Shown: piece by piece, positions 1-5,880 of the stretch
Position numbering within the stretch: position 1 is the stretch's first letter
Layout: the number at the start of each line of letters is the position of its first letter
Source: Deltaproteobacteria bacterium
Lineage (GTDB): Bacteria > Myxococcota > Kuafuiibacteriia > Kuafuiibacteriales > Kuafuiibacteriaceae
Reading direction: 5' to 3'
Length of the DNA: 14,136 bases
Assembly (NCBI GenBank): GCA_020632995.1
Contig: JACKEN010000053.1
Span: 1-14,136, forward strand
The notes under the pieces: model-generated
What the model was told of the DNA's origin: nothing
The model's input: only the letters and a program-made list of their open reading frames with translations
Database searches by the model: none
Program-made: the position numbers and the translations under genes

Positions 1-96
1 AAGCCGGTGGAGATGGACGTGCTCCGGGCGACGGTGGCCCGCTGGCTCCTGCCGGACTCGGAGCAGGGTCGGCTGGCGCTGGCGTCCGGTCAGTAG
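1..96 (+). CDS. C-terminal end of a receiver-domain (response regulator or hybrid kinase) protein, partial
   Basis: The + strand is open from base 1 to a TAG at 94-96 and gives 31 residues beginning KPVEMDVLRATVARWLLPD. A Lys-Pro pair followed by a hydrophobic, leucine-spaced helix ending in VARWL is how the last helix of a CheY-like receiver domain looks. The Lys would be the conserved residue that contacts the phosphoryl group. The protein ends about 15 residues after this helix, so the receiver is the last domain, as in a hybrid histidine kinase or a single-domain regulator. The rest of the gene lies outside the window. Its stop overlaps the end of the convergent glycosyltransferase by 7 bases, leaving no room for a separate terminator. 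The assignment rests on one short motif. Confidence 0.6.
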   Translation, partial: KPVEMDVLRATVARWLLPDSEQGRLALASGQ

Positions 97-1055
97 TTCC
101 TGCGGTTCTTCGGCCACAGGATGCTGTTCCGCAAGAAATCCTGCAGCAGGTTCGGCGGGTCGAGGTCACCCCGCTGCTGCACCGCGTTCCGCACCCGGAA
201 GAGCGAGAGGCCGGCGAGGTAGGCGAGGTCGGCCGCGGTGGCGTACGCCTTGCCGTGGTTCTTGATGAAGTACCGGTTGCGGCTCTCGAACCAGTAGGTG
301 GGCAGGCGGTTGGGGCGTCGGTCCTTCACCGTCACCCCGGTGGCGGCGCCCGAGATGTGCATCACCCGGGCCTCGGGGACGTACCAGCACTCCCAGCCCG
401 CGCGCCGCGCCGCGAAGCAGAAGTCGGTCTCCTCGTAGTAGAGGAAGTAGCCCTCGTCCATGAGGCCGGCGGTCTCGAAGACCTCGCGGCGGACCATCAT
501 CGCCGCGCCCGGGACCCAGTCCACCTGCTCGGTGACGTTCCTCATCTGTTGCGGGACGCGGTAGTCCTTGAGGAGGCGGGTCACCGGCCCGAAGCGCAGG
601 CCTCGGTCCAGCTCGCCCCACACGGTGGGGAACTTGAAGGCGATGTTCCACTCGCGGCCGTCCTCGAGGAGGAGGCCCGCGCCCGCGATGCCCGCGGTTG
701 GGTGGGCGAGCATGAAGTCGCGCAGGATGCGGAGGGCGCCGGGGCGCACCTCGGCGTCCGGGTTCAGGAGCATCACCAGCTCCGGCGCGTCCCTGGTCTG
801 CAGGGCGGTGCGCACCGCCTGGTTGTTCCCGTACGAGAAGCCGCCGTTCTTCGGCGCGACCACGAGGTCAACCCAGCCTGCATACTCCGGCGCGTCGAGG
901 CCCGCCCTCAGCGTCGCCTCGTCGCCGGAGTCGTTCTCGACCACCACCACCCGCAGGTCGGGGAGGTCGCGCCGCTCGTCGATGAGGGAGCGGACGCAGT
1001 TCAGGCAGAGCTGGGCGGTCTTGTAGTTGACGACGACCGCGAGGATCCCGGTCAT
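90..1055 (-). CDS. GT2 family glycosyltransferase, rhamnosyltransferase-like
   Basis: This 321-residue protein transfers a sugar from a nucleotide donor to an acceptor glycan or small molecule; neither substrate can be told from sequence. The GT-A fold signature runs in order: AVVVNYKT at 6-13, VVVVENDS at 36-43, NGGFSYGNN at 70-78, LLNPDAEV at 96-103 (the DXD-equivalent metal/donor site), VDWVPGAAMMVRR at 178-190, FLYYEETDFC at 204-213 (catalytic acidic region) and the late His of VMHISGAATG at 231-240. The spacing and the tail with WFESRNRYFIKNHGK match the rhamnosyltransferase-like COG1216 group. No transmembrane helix is obvious, so it is probably cytoplasmic or peripheral. I chose ATG 1055 because conservation starts there (MTGILAVVVNYK). 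The frame stays open upstream to 1181, but that part is low-complexity Arg/Gly and overlaps the preceding gene. The start shares one base with that gene's stop (TGATG), a sign of translational coupling. Confidence 0.93.
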   Translation of the reverse strand: MTGILAVVVNYKTAQLCLNCVRSLIDERRDLPDLRVVVVENDSGDEATLRAGLDAPEYAGWVDLVVAPKNGGFSYGNNQAVRTALQTRDAPELVMLLNPDAEVRPGALRILRDFMLAHPTAGIAGAGLLLEDGREWNIAFKFPTVWGELDRGLRFGPVTRLLKDYRVPQQMRNVTEQVDWVPGAAMMVRREVFETAGLMDEGYFLYYEETDFCFAARRAGWECWYVPEARVMHISGAATGVTVKDRRPNRLPTYWFESRNRYFIKNHGKAYATAADLAYLAGLSLFRVRNAVQQRGDLDPPNLLQDFLRNSILWPKNRRNY

Positions 1056-4000
1056 CAGAGCGCCCCCGTCCGCACCAGGGCCTGCCCGATGCGGGCCGCC
1101 ATCACCTCGGCGCGCTCGTCCTGCAGCATGCTGGAGTGGCCCCCAGGGACGTCGATGATCTCGACCCCGCCCTCGCACCACTGACCCCAGCCGAGGTCTT
1201 CGGCCTCGAACTTGGCGCGGTGGGGCAGGTCGTGGCCTTCGCCCGTGGTGGCCTTGAAGAGGACCACCGGGGCCGAGAGGGGCTGCGGGCCGTAGGCCGC
1301 CTCGGCCAGGTCGTAGATCTCGGCCACCGAGAGGCCCGCGAGCACGCGGGTCGGGTCCTCGACCCCCATGTGCGCGAGCTGGTGGGCCAGCCGCACCCGG
1401 AGGTTAGAGGTGCGCTGGAGGATGGCCATCCCCGCCTCGTAGCGCACCATGTTGACCGTCTTCTCGGCCACCGCCTTCACCGTGGTGACGGCGGACCGCA
1501 AGGGAGATTGCGCGTCGAAGCGATCGAGCAGCGTCATGACCCGGGCCATGCGCGCGCGCGCGTAGCGGCCGCGGATCTGGGGGGTGCCGGGGGCGGCGCC
1601 GTCCATGATGCCCACGAAGCCGACCTCTTCACCTCGGGCCTCGAGCTGGCGCGCCATCTCGAAGCTCAGGACGCCGCCCGCGCACAGGCCGGCGATGAAG
1701 TAGGGCCCCTCGGGTTGGATCTGCTTGATCCGACCCAGGTAGTAGTTGGCCATGTCCTCGATGTTGGTGTGGACCATGCCCGCGTACTCGGAGCGCTTGG
1801 GCTCGAGGCCGTACACCGAGATCGTGGCCGGGAGGCGCTGGGCGAGGTTGTAGTAGAGCATGGTCTCGCCGAAGCCGTCGTGGACCATGAACACCGAGAT
1901 CTGGCTGCCGCCGGGGCGGAGCGGCACCACGGACTCCGGGAGGGCGCGGACCGGGGCGCGCTCGCCGGTGAGGAGCAGGCGCGCCATCTTCTCGACCGTG
2001 TCGTGCTCGAGGATGGTCGACAGCGGGAAGCGCCGGCCCCAGCGCCGCTCGATCTCCGCGAACAGGTAGGCGGACGCGAGGGAGGTCCCGCCGAGGTCCA
2101 TGAAGCGGTCGGTGACCCCGATGGGCTCCACGTGCAAGACGCGTTGCCACAGCGTCACCAGGCGCCGCTCGGTCTCCGAGCGGGGGGCCACCCGCGCCCC
2201 CATGGTGTCGGGGCGCTGGGTGAGGTTTCGGGCGTGGAGGGCCTCCACCACCTCCTCGGGGCGGGTGATCTCGGTCGCGATGCGCTGGTAGCGCTGGCTC
2301 TTGGTGCTGTCGGCCACCTTGGCCTTCACCTTGCGCTGCCGCGACACCTCGAGCTGCTGCTCCTGGTAGCCGGTGGTGTAGCTCGCGTTCGCCGCGACCT
2401 CCACCGGCAGGCGGTAGAGGAACCCGTCCGCGGTGTCCTCCCGGTACTCCGCCCCGAGCGAGTCGACGAAGTTCTTGGCCGGCTCGTTCTTGGCGGTGGG
2501 GGCGAACGGGACGTCGACGCGCGTCTTCCCCGCCGCCCTGGCCACCTCGCCCAGCTTGCGGAGGAGCGCGTGCTCGACCCCGCGCCCGAGCACGCGGCAG
2601 GACAAGAGGAACGTGTCGACCTCGAGCGCGTCCTCGCCCACTCGGTACATGAGGACGCCCACCAACCCGTAGTCGCCGAAGCGGTCCCGCACCGTGCAGC
2701 GGAGCACCTCGGCCCCGGACGCCATCAGCGCCTTCACCTCGGCCTCGCTGCGTCGCACCGTGGTGAGGTTGAACTGGTTCGTGCGCAGGGTGAGTTGCGA
2801 GATGCGCGGGAGCTGCTCGGCGGTGGGGGGCGCGATGTCCAGCGACAGCTCGAGCCCCTCGATGAACCCCGAGATGTCCGAGACGTTGGACTCGAACCGG
2901 GTGCGCTCCGCGTTCTGCCGATACATCGCGGTGCGCTGGCGGTCCTCCTCGGTGACCTCGAGGACGTCGAGCGGCCACACGTGGGCGATGAAGCGCGCGA
3001 GCTCGGGCTCGGGCGGCACGAGCAGGGTGCAGACCTCGGGGTGGGTGGCCCGCACCTCGGCGCACTCCACCGGGTTGTCGTCGAGGAAGACGAACGCGTC
3101 GAGGCCGACGTTGAGCTCGGCCGCGAGGGACGCGAGGTTCTCGGCCTTCGGCTTCCAGTTCACCCGCCACGCCACCAGGTGCTCGAGCTTCAGCGGCATC
3201 TCGGGGCGCCGGGCGAACACCTCCATCACGTCCTGTTCGACGTTCTTCGACACCAGGGCCAACACCGTGCCCCGGGCCTGCAGCCCGACCATGAAGCGCT
3301 GCAGGAGGGCATGCCCCCCGTCGAACGAGATGCCCTCGGAGCCGTCCTCGCCGACCACGCCCTTCCAGAGGGTGTTGTCGCAGTCGAGCACCACCACCTT
3401 GGCCGGCGGGTGGCGCAGCGCGTGGACCTTGCGGGCGAGGGCGGTGCCCAGCGCGGCCACGTGCTCCGGGGTGTAGGGGATGTGTCCGAGCGCGTTCCGC
3501 ACCGGATCGTGGACCTCCACCGCGGGGTAGCGCGCCACGTCCGAGGCCTCGAGGATGTGCACGTTCGGGACGCGAGCGAGGTCGTCCTGGAGGCGCTGGG
3601 CGATCCGGGCGAAGCGCGGGCCGAGCACCGGGTCCGCGGTGATCTCCGGCCCGTCCGCGCAGACGCCGAACACGATCGGGGTCGGGGTCCGCCGGGCCGC
3701 CTTCTCGACCGCCTCGACCAGCTCGCGGCTGTTCCGGAGCACCAGCTCTTCCGCTGCAGTCTGGGTTGCGCCGTTGGCGCCGCCGTTGTTGCCGCGGTAG
3801 CGCAGCCAGTCGTCGAGGCGCACCAACACCACGTTGACCCCGCCGCGGTTCATCGACATGCCGCTCGTGGGATCCAGCAGCTCCTGGAACACCTGGTTGT
3901 AGCCGGCGAGCTCGACCCCGCCGCGCTCACCGAGCTCATCCATCCAGAACGAGAGCACCTCCCCGACCGGGTCGGCGGTGAAGGTCGCGACCAGCCGGAT

Positions 4001-4060
4001 CGGCCCGACCGCCTCCTTCGCTTCGACGGCCGCCGAGGGCTCTCGCGTGACGGATCTCAT
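1055..4060 (-). CDS. FkbH-like HAD-IIIC / GNAT-like / carrier protein / thioesterase multidomain protein
   Basis: This 1001-residue protein looks like a stand-alone PKS/NRPS-type loading and release module. An FkbH-type N-terminal region (about 20-215, with YNQVFQELLDP at 54-64) leads into a HAD-IIIC domain. That domain has DCDNTLWKG at 226-234 (nucleophile D226, D228), SKN at 271-273, NWKPKAENL at 301-309 and VFLDDNP at 324-330. A GNAT-like region follows at about 395-555. A phosphopantetheine carrier lies at about 625-697, with DLGGTSLAS and modified Ser S660. A type I thioesterase fills about 720-1000: GLCAGG at 791-796 puts Cys C793 in the nucleophile position, with D820 and H975 completing the triad. 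In known FkbH systems the HAD domain takes 1,3-bisphosphoglycerate, removes phosphate and loads glyceryl onto a carrier; that substrate is inferred here. There is no ketosynthase, condensation or adenylation domain. ATG 4060 has no clear Shine-Dalgarno and lies 15 bp after the methyltransferase stop. The next gene is coupled by TGATG. Confidence 0.93.
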   Translation of the reverse strand: MRSVTREPSAAVEAKEAVGPIRLVATFTADPVGEVLSFWMDELGERGGVELAGYNQVFQELLDPTSGMSMNRGGVNVVLVRLDDWLRYRGNNGGANGATQTAAEELVLRNSRELVEAVEKAARRTPTPIVFGVCADGPEITADPVLGPRFARIAQRLQDDLARVPNVHILEASDVARYPAVEVHDPVRNALGHIPYTPEHVAALGTALARKVHALRHPPAKVVVLDCDNTLWKGVVGEDGSEGISFDGGHALLQRFMVGLQARGTVLALVSKNVEQDVMEVFARRPEMPLKLEHLVAWRVNWKPKAENLASLAAELNVGLDAFVFLDDNPVECAEVRATHPEVCTLLVPPEPELARFIAHVWPLDVLEVTEEDRQRTAMYRQNAERTRFESNVSDISGFIEGLELSLDIAPPTAEQLPRISQLTLRTNQFNLTTVRRSEAEVKALMASGAEVLRCTVRDRFGDYGLVGVLMYRVGEDALEVDTFLLSCRVLGRGVEHALLRKLGEVARAAGKTRVDVPFAPTAKNEPAKNFVDSLGAEYREDTADGFLYRLPVEVAANASYTTGYQEQQLEVSRQRKVKAKVADSTKSQRYQRIATEITRPEEVVEALHARNLTQRPDTMGARVAPRSETERRLVTLWQRVLHVEPIGVTDRFMDLGGTSLASAYLFAEIERRWGRRFPLSTILEHDTVEKMARLLLTGERAPVRALPESVVPLRPGGSQISVFMVHDGFGETMLYYNLAQRLPATISVYGLEPKRSEYAGMVHTNIEDMANYYLGRIKQIQPEGPYFIAGLCAGGVLSFEMARQLEARGEEVGFVGIMDGAAPGTPQIRGRYARARMARVMTLLDRFDAQSPLRSAVTTVKAVAEKTVNMVRYEAGMAILQRTSNLRVRLAHQLAHMGVEDPTRVLAGLSVAEIYDLAEAAYGPQPLSAPVVLFKATTGEGHDLPHRAKFEAEDLGWGQWCEGGVEIIDVPGGHSSMLQDERAEVMAARIGQALVRTGAL

Positions 4061-4075
4061 TGCGCTGGAGAGGAT

Positions 4076-5359
4076 CTACCTAACAAGGCTGTCATACACC
4101 AGCACGTGCGCCTTGATGGGGCCGTTGGACATGGGCTTCTTGAGCCGGGGCTGGGCCCGGATCGCGCGCTCGAGGCCAGGGTGCCCGGCCAGGAAACAGA
4201 AGCGCCAGCCCTCACCGAGGCTCTCTCCCCACGCCACGAGCTCATCGTAGAGCACAAGGATGTCCTCGTCGTGCCCCACCCGCTCTCCGTAGGGCGGGTT
4301 GCAGATCACCAGGCCTCGGCTCAGGTCGGGGGAACCCGCCATCTTCTTGTCGCGCCAGGCCCGCTCGAGCCGGCTCAGGCTCAGGTCGTGGAAGGTGCCC
4401 TGGATCAGCACCACGCGGTCGTCGACCCGGGCCCGGGCGCAGTTGTCCTTGGCCGCCCGCAGCGCGGCGCCGTCGACGTCGTTGCCGAACAGCGCGGGGG
4501 GGCGGCCGGGGAAGAGCTCGGGTTTGGGACGGTCCGCCCAGCCCTCGAAGGCGGGCAGCCGGTGGGCGGCGGGGGTGTGGCGCTGCCACAGGGGGGCGCC
4601 GGCCGCCATCAGGGCGCCCTCCACCGCGAGGGTGGCGCCGCCCATCATCGGGTCGACCAGGGCCTCGGTGCGGGGGTCCCAGCGCGCGAGCATCAGCAGC
4701 TGGGCGGCCAGGTTCTCCTTGAGGGGGGCGTCGCTGGTCGAGAGGCGGTAGCCGCGCCTGTGCAGGCTCTGGCCGGCGAGGTCGAGGCTGAGCACCAGGC
4801 GCTCGGCCACCTCCTGCACCACGAAGTGCAGGTCGGGCTCCTCGGGGGCCAGCTCCAGCCGCACCCCCGCGTCACGGGCGCCGTCCATGAGGCCGTTCTT
4901 CACCGTGCCGCGGATCTGGAGGGGCCCGGCAGGGAACGCCTTCACCCCCCGCACCTCCACGCTGAGGCTCAGGCCGGGGGCCAGCCAGCCCTCGGGGCCG
5001 CGGGCCACGAAGTCCCGGACCTCCTCGTAGAGCGGCTCGAGGCGCTCGGCGTCGAGCTCCGCGAGGTCCCACAGGACCCGGGAGGGCGTGCGCATGTAGT
5101 GCACCGCGGTCCAGGCGAGGCCCGGATCGAAGTCGTAGCGCAGGTTCTGGGGATCGAGCCGGGTGGGGGACGCGAGGCGGGGGCCACCGAGGGCCCGCAC
5201 CGCCAGCCGCTTCAGCTCGGCTTCCATGGTGCGGTTGGCGCCGCCGGAGCCGGCCAACCGCAGACCATTCACGACATGCATCGACGCACCCGACACGAGG
5301 TGCCGGACCGCGTCAAGCGTGGTCCGCCGCGCCGGGAGGACCGGCGCGGCGTGGGGCAC
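4076..5359 (-). CDS. THUMP-domain class I RNA methyltransferase, RlmL-like (23S rRNA m2G type)
   Basis: The predicted role is S-adenosylmethionine-dependent N2-methylation of a guanine in 23S rRNA. The protein has 427 residues from the GTG at 5359. The N-terminal half (about 27-190) fits the RlmL ferredoxin-like plus THUMP region. The methyltransferase domain starts at SLHRRGYR (198-205), typical of the UPF0020 family. SAM motif I is VDPMMGGAT (235-243), an acidic motif II sits in FGNDVDG (291-297), and the catalytic motif IV is NPPYGER (354-360), as expected for N2-guanine enzymes. It lacks the second (RlmK) half of the 702-residue E. coli RlmKL and so resembles the short RlmL/YpsC type. Motif I departs from the usual DPMCGSGT. 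The GTG start follows the ferredoxin TGA with no gap, so re-initiation is plausible. An ATG at residue 27 (5281-5279) is an equally good start by homology. Exact target base not determined. Confidence 0.88.
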   Translation of the reverse strand: MPHAAPVLPARRTTLDAVRHLVSGASMHVVNGLRLAGSGGANRTMEAELKRLAVRALGGPRLASPTRLDPQNLRYDFDPGLAWTAVHYMRTPSRVLWDLAELDAERLEPLYEEVRDFVARGPEGWLAPGLSLSVEVRGVKAFPAGPLQIRGTVKNGLMDGARDAGVRLELAPEEPDLHFVVQEVAERLVLSLDLAGQSLHRRGYRLSTSDAPLKENLAAQLLMLARWDPRTEALVDPMMGGATLAVEGALMAAGAPLWQRHTPAAHRLPAFEGWADRPKPELFPGRPPALFGNDVDGAALRAAKDNCARARVDDRVVLIQGTFHDLSLSRLERAWRDKKMAGSPDLSRGLVICNPPYGERVGHDEDILVLYDELVAWGESLGEGWRFCFLAGHPGLERAIRAQPRLKKPMSNGPIKAHVLVYDSLVR

Positions 5360-5692
5360 TCAGCCCGGCTTCTCGATGAGCTTGCTGCGCTTGCCCTCGA
5401 CGTCCTTGTACTCCTCGGCGGTGGGGAGCGGCTCGGACTTGGCGCTGATCACCGGCCAGTCGGCCGCGAAGCGCGCGTTGAGCTCCTTGTACTCCGCCCA
5501 CTTATCGGGGAGGTCGTCCTCGGCGAAGATGGCGGACGTCGGGCACTCGGGCTCGCACGCGCCACAATCGATGCACTCGTCCGGGTCGATGACGAGGAAG
5601 TTGGCGCCCTGGTGGAAGCAATCCACGGGGCAGACATCGACACAGTCGGTGTACTTGCAGTTGATGCAGGGCTCAGCGACGACGAACGCCAT
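5360..5692 (-). CDS. fdxA: FdxA-type ferredoxin, 7Fe ([3Fe-4S][4Fe-4S])
   Basis: This is a small cytoplasmic electron carrier of 110 residues in the Azotobacter FdI / FdxA family. The start MAFVVAEPCINCKYTDC is almost diagnostic. Cysteines lie at 9, 12, 17, 21 (followed by Pro) and 25 in the first cluster region. The second is a complete CxxCxxCxxxCP motif at 40, 43, 46 and 50. This is the family pattern for one [3Fe-4S] and one [4Fe-4S] cluster. The C-terminal extension (about 60-110, charged, with DKWAEYKELNARFAADWP) is also typical of the family. ATG 5692 is preferred over the longer reading frame (32 extra codons) because conservation begins there and a strong AAGGAG lies 6 bases upstream. 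It is the first gene of the - strand operon, and its TGA abuts the methyltransferase GTG. No redox partner is encoded in the window. Confidence 0.96.
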   Translation of the reverse strand: MAFVVAEPCINCKYTDCVDVCPVDCFHQGANFLVIDPDECIDCGACEPECPTSAIFAEDDLPDKWAEYKELNARFAADWPVISAKSEPLPTAEEYKDVEGKRSKLIEKPG

Positions 5693-5696
5693 TATG

Positions 5697-5704
5697 CTCT
5701 CCTT
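5697..5704 (-). promoter_or_regulatory. Ribosome binding site of the fdxA-type gene
   Basis: On the - strand the sequence AAGGAGAG lies just before the ATG at 5692, with 6 bases between AAGGAG and the start codon. It is the best Shine-Dalgarno in the window. It decides the short 110-residue start and suggests the ferredoxin is the best-translated gene of its operon. Confidence 0.85.
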
Positions 5705-5761
5705 CTGACGGGTCCCGGGCTCATGACCTCTCCTCGGGTCGAATCCTGGCCCGGGGACCGC

Positions 5762-5788
5762 ATTATCCGACCCTGGGGCGCATAGCAA
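5762..5788 (-). promoter_or_regulatory. Possible sigma70-like promoter of the fdxA operon
   Basis: On the - strand, TTGCTA (5788-5783) and GATAAT (5767-5762) resemble -35 and -10 boxes. The spacer is only 15 bp, shorter than the usual 16-18, and the elements lie about 70-95 bases upstream of the fdxA start. The AT-rich hexamer stands out in a GC-rich region, which is the main reason to note it. Confidence 0.3.
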
Positions 5789-5798
5789 GACGTTGGAC

Positions 5799-5856
5799 TC
5801 GGTCAGGTGTCGGTCTCGGGGCTTACACCAGCGCGCGCAGAGGATGACCTGACCGA
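5799..5856. repeat. 10-bp inverted repeat in the fdxA / aldehyde dehydrogenase divergent region
   Basis: TCGGTCAGGT at 5799-5808 is repeated exactly as its reverse complement ACCTGACCGA at 5847-5856, with 38 bases between. The right arm ends 24 bases before the aldehyde dehydrogenase ATG, and both arms lie upstream of the - strand promoter candidate. It could be a pair of half-sites for a regulator of either gene, or the base of a leader stem-loop. The protein that might bind is unknown. The rest of the 188-bp intergenic stretch (5693-5880) holds no credible small gene. Confidence 0.4.
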
Positions 5857-5880
5857 AACGGCCTGCTAAACACCCGCCTC

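Noticed and set aside
1056..1181. A longer start for the glycosyltransferase (42 more residues).
   Set aside because: The extension is low-complexity, overlaps the thioesterase coding end, and the family begins at MTGILAVVVNYK.
1136..5785. A 1549-residue open frame on the + strand opposite the - strand operon.
   Set aside because: It is antisense to four well-supported genes, is dominated by His/Leu/Val/Arg/Gly/Glu repeats typical of GC-rich shadow frames, and shows no family motif.
5693..5788. A longer start for the ferredoxin (32 more residues).
   Set aside because: FdxA proteins begin at MAFVV, and the strong AAGGAG is placed for ATG 5692.
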